Assembly: GCF_029962835.1 (NCBI RefSeq) | Contig: NC_080574.1 | Coordinates: forward strand, 23,286,001 to 23,350,000 | Length of the DNA: 64,000 nt | Direction: 5' to 3' | Source of the DNA: Magnolia sinica | Taxonomy: Eukaryota > Streptophyta > Magnoliopsida > Magnoliales > Magnoliaceae | Shown: positions 10,765 to 23,600 of the stretch, piece after piece | Numbering within the stretch: the first letter of the stretch is position 1 | Layout of the letters: each line of letters opens with the position of its first letter | Translations under genes and position numbers: made by a program | The notes under the pieces: generated by a model | Database searches by the model: none | Seen by the model: the letters and a program-made list of their open reading frames with translations, nothing else | Told to the model about the DNA's origin: nothing

Positions 10765-13700
10765 GTAATACCGGTCACTAATATCTATATTCTGCTTATT
10801 CGTTTTTGTCTGCGGCTCTCGAAAAAGAATGAGATTTGAGGAACAGAAATGATCAGATGCAGCGGCTGCATCATAAATTATGATACGTCCACTCTTTTCC
10901 CGCCAACATGTCATGCTCGTAAAATATCCAATCCGTCTGAAATGAAAATGGGGCTTATCTTCATTGGTCGGGACGCAACATCAAAATCAATGGATAGCCA
11001 GGGGTCTGACTGAGTGTGCTGTTGTGGCCCATTCAGTGTCTGGTGCAGCCGATATCTGCACAGACTGGATTTTCTACACACGTGACATGTTGGTAGGAAA
11101 ACATTGGCTGTATCATTACTCATGATACAGGCTCTGCATCTGATCATTTCTCTTCGAGGAATTTTCTACTTGCTCAATGTTTTATTGCTTTATAGGATAC
11201 CAGTGACCTCATTTTTTTCTTGAAGTATTCCTGCAATTGTTTGTAGTGAATTGCGTTTCATCTGTCATTTTCAGTACATAAAATCTTTGAGGAAGCTGGG
11301 GCATATTGAAAAGCTACGGCAGGCGAGGGAATCAATGAATGCATTGTTTCCTTTGAGTCCTACGATGTGGCAGGAGTGGGCAAAGGACGAAGCTTCACTA
11401 AGTACTGGGTAATTCAATCCACATGACCAGGAATTAATGTGCATTTCATTTAACGACTTGGATGCATCATCAAATTGAATTATGATTGTTGCACTTTTGA
11501 GGTGGACATATCCGAATTGTGCTCTCCTTATCATTGATATCAAGGCTTTGGGCTCACAATTGCAATCGTGCTAATTTCAAGTTGGACGTAAAAAGGAAGC
11601 AACTCTAATCCAACGTCTACTTTCGCATTATAAGACATGGAAAAATCATTAATTTTGTCATCTCCTCTTGATTAAACTGAATTTTAGCAATTCAGATGCC
11701 ATTTAAAAAATTCAAAATTCAATTTACTCTCGCTTCCAAATGCAGCATCTGGTCATGAGATGGTTTCCAATTTCCACGAATTATCTTGTATTTTCATTGG
11801 TAATTTGGATTAAAACTGTCAAGTTGTAGCTAGTGGCCTTTTTTTTTCCGATAAGTAGTGAGCCTTATGTCTTGACCCTTACAAAAATCAGCATTAACTT
11901 TTAAGGTGGAAGTTGGTTATGAGGCCTCAATTTATTTTGAGTTACCGTTTTCCCTGTCACCTTTAGGGGTGCAACTTTGGGGGGTCTGGTCGGGTTGAGT
12001 GTCAACTTGAGCCCAAAATAGATATCCAGTTGGGTTAACCCATGCCTGGCACACCCTGAGCTCCCCAACCCAATTCCAATTTGATGCATTATATCCTCAA
12101 TCCTAACCCATCTTGGGTTGGGTTAGGTTGGGCCACAAATTTAGTATCTTATAGTATATTAGTAATTTAGATCTTTCACTATACATACGTTAAATATAAC
12201 TATGCATTTAATATAGGGTTGGGTTTGGGTTGCCTGAGGCCTCAACATGAGCCCAACTTGACCTTGGGTTAGGTCAAGGACTTCCATCCCGATCCTGATC
12301 CCGATCCGACCTCCACCTAATCCAACTCAACCAGGCCACAACCCAGCCCAATTGAACCCGGCTAAAATTTCAGGTTGGGTCACTCTTGTTTGGGTTGAGC
12401 CCGACCCAAGTTGCATCCCTAATCACGTTATTATTATTATTATTATTACTATTATTGTAAAATCAGTAAAAAATTGAGGCATGTAATGAGCTACAAAGTT
12501 AGCATTTGTATCCAGTTTCGGAGAGACCATTGTACACAGTAGTGTCATGTTGGTTCTTGCCTCCCTGGTACTTCTTTTATTCAAAGAAGCGTGCATTAAA
12601 AGCTACTCCAAATACTCTCAAGAATCACTTGAACTGGATGCATAATTTCAGTATGGGATATCTAAATGTGCTATGGGGTTAGAGCATAAGAATTAATGCA
12701 CCAAAACATGCCCATTCTAATAAAAGATTTGTATGTAACTAATCATACAAGAATAGGAATGTTGGAAAACCTGAGAAAAAGGTAATCCGTCTGGACCTAA
12801 TTCCCTTTTAGGGGTTGTTTGGCACCATAAAGTAACCGGGGATTTCAAATCCCATCAAAGTGAGGGCTTGAAATCCAAATTGGAAGCTACGATTTCATCT
12901 AAAATCCTCCCTTGAATCGCATGTGTAACATGTGTGTCACTAGGCTACTCATCTATTGGGCATGTGGCTCACTGACGATATCCCAAAACAGTTAGATGAT
13001 CAACTGCATCACTAAAATAACTTCAATAAGATGATTTGCACAGTCCAAACATTGTCCATGTAAATCAACGGTCAAAAATCGTTGGCTAGTCACTCAGTTG
13101 TGATCATATGATTGTGGCCCATCCGAGACTTGGAATTTTATCATTTTCGGCCAAAGCATATATTTCAACAGGCTTATTACAATCATTGTGTCAAACATTA
13201 CACACATACACTAATTAGGGATATTAAAGTTGATTTAATAATTAAATTCAAACCCCTGGAAATATACTGTGCATAACTACTTTTGGATTACACGGGATTC
13301 TGAATCCAGGGTGCCAAACACAATCAGAGGATTCCCAATCTGGGTTATTTCAAATCCAGGGGATTTCCTAGGATTGTCATTTGGTGACTGTCCGAAGGAT
13401 TTTCTAGCCCTATTTCAATGCGTCGAAGCTTGCGGTAGGCCTCTTGATCCCATGCAATCACCTCGCAAGCGAGCTCCAAGGTCAAGCAGCAACAGAGAGC
13501 TACAACGTTTAGCAATGTCTTCAGGAGGAGCTGTCAGTACTAATACCGAAGAAGTTAGAAACGGAACACGGGGCAGTTCAGTTCTCATATGAAGATGATC
13601 TCCTAGAATGTGCGGGGAGTGGGGTCGAAGCAAAAAAGAAGGCTTATAAATTTTTTTTGTAGCAGATGCAAACCCCAGATCATATGCCTTCAGGAGACCA

Positions 13701-16700
13701 AAGTTCAGAACTTTGATGATCGTCTGATGAAGACTCTGTGGAACGCAGCGGACACTCAATGGGTGGCTAAGAATGCGTCGAACAGCTCAGGGGGTATCCT
13801 GCAAGCGTGGAAATCAGCGCATTGGACGCTTTAGAAGACTTGGGTTGGGACCTTTTCGGTCACAGCTATCCTAAAAAATAACACTATGGCGATTCCTTTC
13901 CTTTTCTGTTCGGTCTACGGCTCGACATCCAAGTCATCGAGGGAAGATTTCTGGCAGGAACTGTCTGATGTTAGAGCAAGCTTCGAGGGTCCTGTATGCT
14001 TTGCAGGGGACTTCAACATGATCAGGTTTGCTGGAGAAAAATCGAATGAATCCAAAATTAAGTCCAATATGGTCCGCTTTTCCAACTGGATTGAAGACAA
14101 CAGGCTCGTTGACCTCCCTTTACTCGGGTCCCGTTTCACTTGGACTAATAGAAGGCTCTTCCCGATCCTATCCAGACTGGATCGATTCATCCTTTTTTCC
14201 GATTGGGTGGACATCATGCCTCTCTCTTCTCAGTCTGTCCTCCCCAGGTCTACCTCCGACCACTGGCCCCTGCTCCTGTCATCGGAGGAGGTAGATTGGG
14301 GACCAAAACCTTTTAGATTTGATATTTCTTGGTTCCATGTTGTAGGCTTTAGGAATATGGTGGTTGAATGGTGGAAGGAATTTCAGCCTATCGGTTTTGC
14401 TGGTTATAGATTATGTCAAAAGCTTAAGCTCTTGAAAGTTAAACTCAAGCAGTGGAGCCAAGGGGAACGATGCAAAAGAGAAATGGAGATGGACTCAATC
14501 CTCGCTGATCTTCAACAACTTGATGCTCGAGCTGAAGCCAATCTGATGACAAAGGAGACTCTCAATGAGAATTAATCTCATCCAATCCCTCTCGGCCAAA
14601 GTTCTGGAGAACGAAATTTCGTGGAGACAAAAAGCCTGATCCAAATGGATCAAGGAAGGTGACAGGAACACAAAATACTTTCACAGTGTAGCCAGTATGC
14701 ATGCCAGGGCTAACAGAATTAGCAGCATAGTTATCGACGGTGAGCGGATCGATGATAATGTTACGATCATTCGCGAAACTATCTCTTATTTCGAAGCGCT
14801 TCTTCATAGTGATGACTGGACAAGACCTCGGCTGGATAATCTCTCCTTTAAGAATATCAGTGAAGCAGACACAACGCTCCTGGAATCTCCTTTCTCTCCA
14901 GAAGAAGTAAAGAAGGCCGTTAGTGCTTTAGTGGGCGATAAAGCCTTGGGCCTAGATGGATATCCAATCCAGTTTTTTCAAGACTGTTGGGATATTCTCC
15001 AGGAAGACGTGATGGCCTTCATCAATGAATTTCATGCCAGAGGGAGATTATCAAACAACATGGGGGCAACCTTCATTGCCCTCATCCCCAAGTTCACGGG
15101 AGCTTCAGCGTTCAACGAATTTAGACCAATCAGCCTTATTGGAAGCCCATACAAAATCCTGGCTAAGGTTCTCGCTACTCGATTACAGAAGGTTATCGGG
15201 TCGATCATCGCTCTAAATCAATGTGCTTTCATACTAGGTAGATAGATAATCGACGGAGCCCTAATAGCTAACGAATGCCTCCGCTCCAGCGATCGATCTA
15301 AGAAGAAACACATTTTGCAACCTGGACATAGAAAAGGCGTACGATCACGTTGATTGGGATTTCCTCCTTTACATGTTGAAGCGAATGGGCTTCGGGGAGA
15401 CTTGGAGGAAATGGATACGGGAATGCATCATTTCAGCCCAATTTTCAATCCTCCTAAACGGATCTCTGAAAGGCTTCTTTAAAAGCTCCTGTGGTCTTAG
15501 GCAAGGAGACCCTCTGTCTCCTTTCCTCTTCCTGATCGTCGGTGAGGCTCTGTCTAGTATGCTCCATAAAGGCCAAGCGGAAGGCATCCTTCGGGGAGTG
15601 CAGGTGCAAGGGATGCAAAACCCGATTTCGCACGTGCAGTTCGTGGATGGCATTCTTATCTTCTCTGAAGCAGATACAGAAATGGTGAACAACCTGTGAA
15701 CCGCAATAAGATGTTTCGGAACGGTCGCTGGCCTAAAGGTAAATATGCACAAATCCAAAATTTATGGGGTCAATATGAACAGCAACGAAGTTAATGAGGT
15801 TGCGGAGTTGATGGGATGCTCCCCGACATCTTTCCCGACAACATTTCTAGGCCTTCCCCTTTGCATCGGCCGCCCCAAGAAGCACCAATGGGATAAGGTC
15901 ATCCACAGATTTCAACACCATCCGGCTGCTTGGAAATGTCGATACCTGTCGATTGGAGGGCGGCTTACGCTGATCAAGGCAACCCTTTCTAACCTGCCTA
16001 CGTACTTCATGTCCCCGTTTTGATGCCCTGCTGAGGTGCGAAAATCCATCGACTCGCTCAGGCGCAATTTCCTTTGGCGCGGCATGGAAGATAGGAAAAC
16101 CTTTAATCTCATGGATTGGAAACAGGTATGCACTCACATTAAAGATGGCGGAGCTGGAATTAAGGATTTAAAAACGATGAATCGTGCCCTTTTGGGGAAA
16201 TGGCTTTGGAGGCTTGGCACAGAAAAAGACAGTTTGTGAAACAAAATTATTAAATGCAAGTATGGGTGTTCGGAAGGTGGCTGGTGGACAAAAAAATCCA
16301 CCTTATATAGGGCTTCAGCTATCTGGAAAGGCATTATGTGTATGCAGAAGGAAGTCCTTCAAAGGATAGGGTTTGAAATAGGCAATGGTGAGAACATTTA
16401 TTTCTGGACTGATATCTGGTTAGGGGACACTCCTTTGAAAGATAAGTTTTCCATTATTTTCCGGTTAGTTGCAAAGAAAGACAGCTTCATTGCTGAAAAT
16501 TACTCTATAGAAGCAGGCAGAGTGGTGTGGAACATTCAATGCCGAAGGAACTTGGAGGATTGGGAAATCGACGATTATGTCAGGTTGCTTGAATTCATTC
16601 AACATGGCCACCCAAATCAGACGAACTGCGACAACCTGCTTTGGAAGGCTGATCCCTCTGCAATCTTTTATGTCAGATTGTTATATAATCAGCTTCTTCT

Positions 16701-19197
16701 TAAGCCCGACAACTCTATCTCTCATGGCCTTCACTTCGTTTGGAAGTACCCGGTGCCCCCGAAGTTACAGGTCTTTGGGTGGCTGGCAGGGCACAGGAAA
16801 ATCCTAACTGTGGATAACCTTTGGAAAAAAGGAATGACCCTAACCAATGTGTGCATGTGCTGTTTAAAGGTGGAAGAAACAGTGGAGCATTTGCTCATCC
16901 ACTGCCCGTTTGTCTCCATCATTTGGTCAGATCTCCTTACTTGCTTCAATATTAATTGGTGTTTTCCCAAAGACGTCGACCTCTCCCTGAAAGCTTGGCA
17001 CGGCATCAGATTAGGCTTCTCAAAAACTCGGTTATGGCGGATGGCGATTCTTGCTATGTGGTGGTCTGTGTGGACAGAAAGAAATAACCTATGCTTCTGA
17101 AACGAATCTAAATCGTCTCATGTTGCGGGCTCTAACGTCAAATGTCTCATTGCTGAATGGGCCTCCCATTTTGATGTTCTTAAAGATGTCGATTTACTCT
17201 TTTTGGGGCCTATTTAATCTCTGCTCCCTCAGCAGATTTTAACTCTTTTGTAGTTCCCTTTTCTTTTTTAATACAATCAGTTATCTTTCAAAAAAAAAAA
17301 AAAGAGGCCTTAGTTTATGTGCTTGCTTGATTGTACTCCTCTATTTTTATAGACATTGATGGAGTTTTTCCTCGGAGAAAAGTTTCTCAGCTTATTTCGT
17401 TCAGCTGTTGCTTATTGTTAGAACCTTGTTTTACTGAGAACTAATAGTCTGCTCTCCCCCCCTCTTTTTTTTTTTTTTTTTTTTTTTGAAAGGCACTATT
17501 CTCCTTAAGAGTGTCCTTTTTTCAAGTGATTGTCATAGCAGTTATTGTTTTTATTTTTATTTTGTGCACGCACGTGCAGATAAGACGCGCGTGCGGGCAT
17601 GCAGATAAGATGCTGAATATATGTTTGTGTTACCAGTGGATTTATTTCATATTCACAGACAGATTATTTGGTCTATCTAGAAGACTTGTGCCATTGCTCT
17701 ACTATGCCTAATTGTTCATTTATAGATTTTTGGTGGTTGTTTTTTGTTATTCTACAGATCTGAATCTCTTGCTGCAACTGAGAAGCTTTATGAGCAAGGT
17801 GTTCAAGAGTATTTGGTGGGTTTGGATGGTCCTTAAGATATGAAGTTCCTTTATTTTAACTTCAATGTAACGTAATGCTTTGAAAGTAACCTGTTTGTAG
17901 TAATTTCTCTGCAGTCAGTGCCTCTATGGTGTGATTATATAAATTTTGTACAAGAGCATGATCAATCCGTGGCCCAATTGGCACCAGATGGTATCTTGAA
18001 GATGAGGGATTTATTTGAGCGTGCCCTTACTGCTGCTGGAGTACATATCGTTAATGGCAGTAAGATCTGGGAAGCGTACAGGGAATTTGAGCAAGCTATC
18101 TTCGTCACTATTGATGACAGTGACAATGAGGTCAGAATCTTTCCAATTGCAGTTTTCATGCTCTAGGTTTCATCACATCTTTAATGAGTGACTGTTTGAT
18201 TTTTGTGCCATTAAATTTTCTTTTGTTGTCTGTCATGGCATTCTTTTTTTAGCACGTAAACTTAATAATATAGTTGTTTGGTTAATTTTTTCTATTCTCG
18301 TGTAAAGCTACTGGCATATGATACCGTTATCCAATAAGCATGAATTAGCAACCTTTATTCACAACACCTAGGTATCCTTCAAAAAAATAAATAAATTCAT
18401 AACACCTAGGTCTTTTTTACTCCCAGTGACATACTAAACCATCATATAGTAAACTTAGAAACCAAAAGTGATAGCTGCCAAAGTCATGGATCATGTGCTT
18501 TATGTTACAAAGTCCAGGACGTGCTGTGTTGGCATGGTATATTGCACCTTGCTGTATTACAACCTTTACTATATTGCAACGTGCTGCATTGGCAGACTAT
18601 ATTACAACATGATGTATTGCAACCTTTATTACCAGACATGTTATGTATGCATGGTGGATTGCGTTTTGGTTAAGAAGGCTGGAACTAGTTCATCTGTGTG
18701 ATGCCAGCCCAGGATCTCCCCTCATAGGTTTGCGGCTTTGCTACCAGATCCTTCTAACCAGGTGCAGTTCCTGCTTTGGATTCGCGCTCTTCCTTACACT
18801 TCCTCTTTATACTGTTTATTCCTGCTAACATTTTGAAACAGAAGCATTGTGCTCCCCACCTGAATATGTTGTTGCTTCACTTCATGCTTTGTGTAACTAT
18901 AGGTTTGCTAGTTTTACATAACGTTTCTTCCTAAAACTACTCATATTTTATATCCATCATGAAGCTGGAAATGACAAAAAAAGCTGACGAGTCAATTGAA
19001 GCAGGTAAGTCTTGTTCGGTCGCTGAAGGGCATAATTAGGATGGTCTGGCCTTGATGGTGAGCTAAGAGGTATAAGCTAGGCATTCTGTAATGGTAACGG
19101 TGGGTGTAACAGCTGCCACCATTACCCTTACAATATGAGCTATAACGGTTGTCATGACATTTTTTTTAAAATGAAAAAACTGTATCAGCTCTGTTAT

Positions 19198-19246
<49 letters not shown>

Positions 19247-20634
19247 ACGGCCGTTACGATGCTCGACCCCGTAATGTGTACGGTTGCCACTGTTACCATT
19301 GTGTAACGGCCGTTACAATGTTCGACCCCGTAATGCGTACGGTTGCCACTGTTACCATTGCGTAACGGCTGTTATGGCCCCTTAATGGCCATTACGGCCC
19401 ACCTTGGGTAAAAGTCAACCTTTGTCAATTGCTAGCCAAACTAGATTAATGGTGGGTCAAACTGATAGGGTTGTAGTCATGGAAGATGATAGAAGATAAA
19501 TGGACAATTAGGGGCTGTTTGAATTGGGGGCAGTAGTATTCTCGGGAATCCCAATCTCCACTTGAGTTGCAATTTTTTATGTTTGTGCTGCTGGACATTG
19601 GAATACCTAAATGTTCAAAACGCCTGATGGGGATCTCGAAAACCCTAGAATTAAGGAATCACAATCATAGTTTGAAAACCCAAAAACTCGACCTGACTCG
19701 ATGCTTAGCTAGGTTGGATCGACTTGAAGGCTCAACATGACTCGACTTGTTATATTTAACAAATTTAAATTTAAATTTAAGGGATAGCAATAGATGTTTA
19801 AAATAGCTAGAAATAGGATAAAAGATATACTAGAGAACTTAATACTGATGCATTCAATAGCTCAACAGTTAAGTGCGTGTAGCAAAGGTTGAGAGTTCGA
19901 TTCCCTCCCTCTCCTTTCACAGTTTACAAATAATCAAACTATGCCTAATTGAGTGAATTGGTTCAAGTCATTGCGAGTTGCGTCAAGCTAACTTCCTGAG
20001 CTAGGATCAAGTTGCACACAAGATCGAGTTTCCTAGTGGCTCGGCTTGAAATCTTGTTAATTTGAGTTGACTTGGCTGAGTTTCGAGTTGAGTTAGTTGG
20101 CTTTGATACTATGATCACAATGCCCAAAGAAAACCTAGGATTTTCATATTTCCACTTCTGGTTGCTCCCTCCTGAGAGGAATGGGCAATCAAAGTGGTGC
20201 AACCCGGTCATTGAATCAATGAGATCTCAACACCCAGATTGGAAGTGAATGGACAATAGTACACCAACAAGCAGTGTTTTCAATAGTGCTATAAAGTAGC
20301 GTAGCGAAAACACTGCGTAGCGTAACTCCCAGGTAGTGTAAGCTACAGGGCATGTAGCGTACGCTACATGCACTATAGTGTAGATAGCATAAGCGACTTG
20401 AACTCTCATTTTTAAGTGTTTTTTCTATGTTAGTTTAACACCTACTTTAAAATGGTGATGACTTATACCTGTGACACATGTCACTACATTAAACTAATTC
20501 GGACCATCCAAATTGTGGTCCATATCATGGATAAAGCACTTAGATCAATCCAGACCATCCAAATTGTGGTCTATATCATGGATTTGTGACGTTTCAATAA
20601 ATAAAAAAAGAAGTCACACTTAGATATGTCTAAA

Positions 20635-20680
<46 letters not shown>

Positions 20681-23600
20681 GCATGGAAATAAGTGTTTGA
20701 TGATCTAGATTCGTAGTGAAGAACTCATAGAAATTATGCATTTTTTAAAATTTATCATATTTTCTATTATTTTAATTAAAAAGTATTAAGGATTGTGTAG
20801 CTTACGCTACACGCTATTTAAAACACCGCCGATAAGAATATATGAGTGGAGAGGGAGAGAACTTTATTGATATCAGATTTCTTCTCTCACAATACTTTGA
20901 AAAATTCACACGTAGAAAATATTAGAATGCCTACCTTCTACACCACCCTTCCTTTTATAAATCCTAAATGAATATTTAATGAGAATCCCTCCAACTAAGA
21001 GATTGATTTCAAATCAATCTAATCTACTTAAGGTAGTAAAAGCTTAATAATAGTTCTTCATATCGGAATTTGGGGAGTGTTGGATAATGCTGGGATCGGT
21101 TATGGATCTCCCGTGGGCTTGGCATAGGGGATCTGGGGGGAGGCACAACTGGGCCAGTTGGCTTCTGACGCTCCTGGCTATTTGGTGGGCAATTTGGGGT
21201 GAAAGGAATAGCTGGCACTTTCGGGATTCAGCTTGGCCGATTGGCGCTATCGTGGAGGTGTTTAAATTGTGGATTTCAAAATGGAAATCCACTTCTTGTA
21301 TAGGATAGAAGCTTCGTGTTTGCCTCTTTGTTTTTTGGCCATTTTGTATTCTTTCTCTTCTTCTTGCAGGTTTTTTAATAAATTTTCATCATCCTTTAAA
21401 AAAAAAAAGGAAAAAAAGAAAAAAAACTTAATAATAGTAAAAGCAAATCTAGGAAATAATCCTCCAAAATTTCAATCACATCTTCAAATTACTCCTTGTA
21501 TCTTCAATCACATCTTTAAACCATATTTTTCATAAATAGTACATTGCAAATCTTGATGTGTAGCCCCAGATCTTTAAATAAGTAGTTCAAAATCAGCACA
21601 TATTGGGCTTTGCAGTGGGTCGTGGGCCTAGGTGGGTTGTGTGCTTGTATCAATTCTTCCTAGCTTTGCAAGAACTTGCTCTCGAGTTGGAAAGCAATCT
21701 CAATCTTTTGACTTATACTTCCTCTACGACGAATCTTTGTCCTCTTTGGTGAAAGCTAGTGGTGTAACCCTTAGCATTGGCTCGATGTAAACTTTTGTTG
21801 GAGTCCACTGTAAATGATGTCTCTTTCGCTTGCACTTTTGTTGGTGCCAACTAGTTTCTTGTAACTTTAAATTTCTTCGTAGATCCTGAAACATTTGACT
21901 TGTTTTTTGTGCTGCAGTCATCTTTTGCAAATGTTCTTCAATTTGAGTATTGAGACCTATTTGCATGTCTATTGATGGGACTACCATTATTAGGGCTCGA
22001 TTGGGAGCTTTTAAATGGAGGTAAATGGGAAATGGAATTGGGAGTAAATGGATTATTTAGTTGTGTTTGGCTGGGAGTAAATGAAATGCATTTGAAATCC
22101 AAATATTCTGTTTGGATGGGAGTAAATGGGAGAAATTGGAAAATTTCAATATATTTGCAAGAACATAAGTGATATCCCAAATTAGTGTACATATGTGATA
22201 TTTAACAGATTGGTTGTAACAAGCCCATTGAAATATATACCTCAGCCAAAATCAAAAAATTTTGAGCCTTAGGTGGGCTAAGGATCACAAACAAGAAACT
22301 TGTCAATGCCTTTTAACTATCCATTTAGATGGCCAACCTTTGGATGATTTGGATCATTCTATTGGTGTGATTTTAGTGATGTAGCCGGTAATTGAATTGT
22401 TTCGGAGTATCATGCCATGTGTATGGTGGACATGTGCGTGGTGGTGCTACCTTTGTTTAATCGTGCGACTCTCCAAGGGAGCTCAAAAAGGCATTTCACC
22501 CCATTTACTTCCAAATCCTCTCTCGTAGAAAGGATTTCATTTATATGTCCATTTACTCACATTTCATTTTATTTCCATGCATTTACTACCATCCAAATAC
22601 ACCTCAAATACCATTTACCTCCATTTACTCCCATCCAAATGGCCCCTTAGTGGATCCATCAATTGATCCATTAGTTAATTCAAATGTAGGTTTAACGTTA
22701 ATGCATTGTTCACTTCAGATGTCAACTTTTCATTTGACTCCCCATATTTCTTTGTTGTTTTTGGAATTTCTACTTTACTTACGGGTTCTTTGTAACATTT
22801 CAACAATCAAAAGATTTGATCATTGGTATCTTTAATAGTCGAGGCCGGTTGTTGTGACCTTGGTGGGGACCTTTTGCTACCTATCCACGTGCTCCAACTT
22901 CAGTCTCCGAATTCCCTCTATGCTACAACTCCTCCACTTGATTAGTGAGATTGCCTATTGCATGTGTGAGTTCATCTACTTGCTCTACGAGTGCATGAAT
23001 GAATTGGATAATTTGCACAAACTCTTCTTGTGTCACCCCCTTCGAAGCTATTAGGAGATAATGTAGAGTTGACAGTTCCTCAACAATCACCCACATTGAT
23101 AACAAAATGGTGCAATTTGGTTATCGAGTCAATGATATCGACACCCAAATCACAGAGAAGTGGACAAGAATTACACTCATAAGAATATTCGAGTAGAGAG
23201 GTAGAGAACTTTATTGATTTCAAACATCTTCTCTTACAATACTTAGAAAAAACTTACACTTGGAAAATTTTGGAATGCCTGCTCCTACACCACCTCCCTT
23301 TTTATAGACCCCAAATGAATCTTCAATGAGAATCCCCCTAGTTAAGAGATTGATTTAAAACCAATCATAATTGATTTAAAGCCAATCATAATTGATTTCA
23401 AATCAATCTAGTAAAACCCAATAATAGTAAAAGCAAATCTAGAAAATAATCCTCCAAATTTTCAATCACATCTTCAAATTTGTCCTTATATCTTGAATCA
23501 CATCTACCTGTATCTTCAATCACATCTTTAAAGCAGCCCCCATATTTTTCACTAGTAAATTGCAGATATTGATATCTAGGCCCAAAATCTATAAATAAAC

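Larger units (their letters stand above)
20195..21652 (-). repeat. LTR of the intron 4 retrotransposon (3' LTR on minus strand)
   Basis: Collinear with 23108-23668 once two insertions (hAT MITE and LINE, each with its target duplication) are removed, leaving about 510 bp. Remaining differences include a small indel cluster around 'gatttaaaaccaatcata' in the other LTR. An 'aagctaggaagaat' purine-rich tract lies next to it on the minus strand, as expected for a polypurine tract. Confidence 0.85.

Noticed and set aside
18960..19010. Possible extra SART3 exon (Lys/Glu-rich frame ending before gtaagt)
   Set aside because: Exons 4 and 5 already join as DDSDNE-EKERQ like plant homologues, and no good acceptor precedes it.
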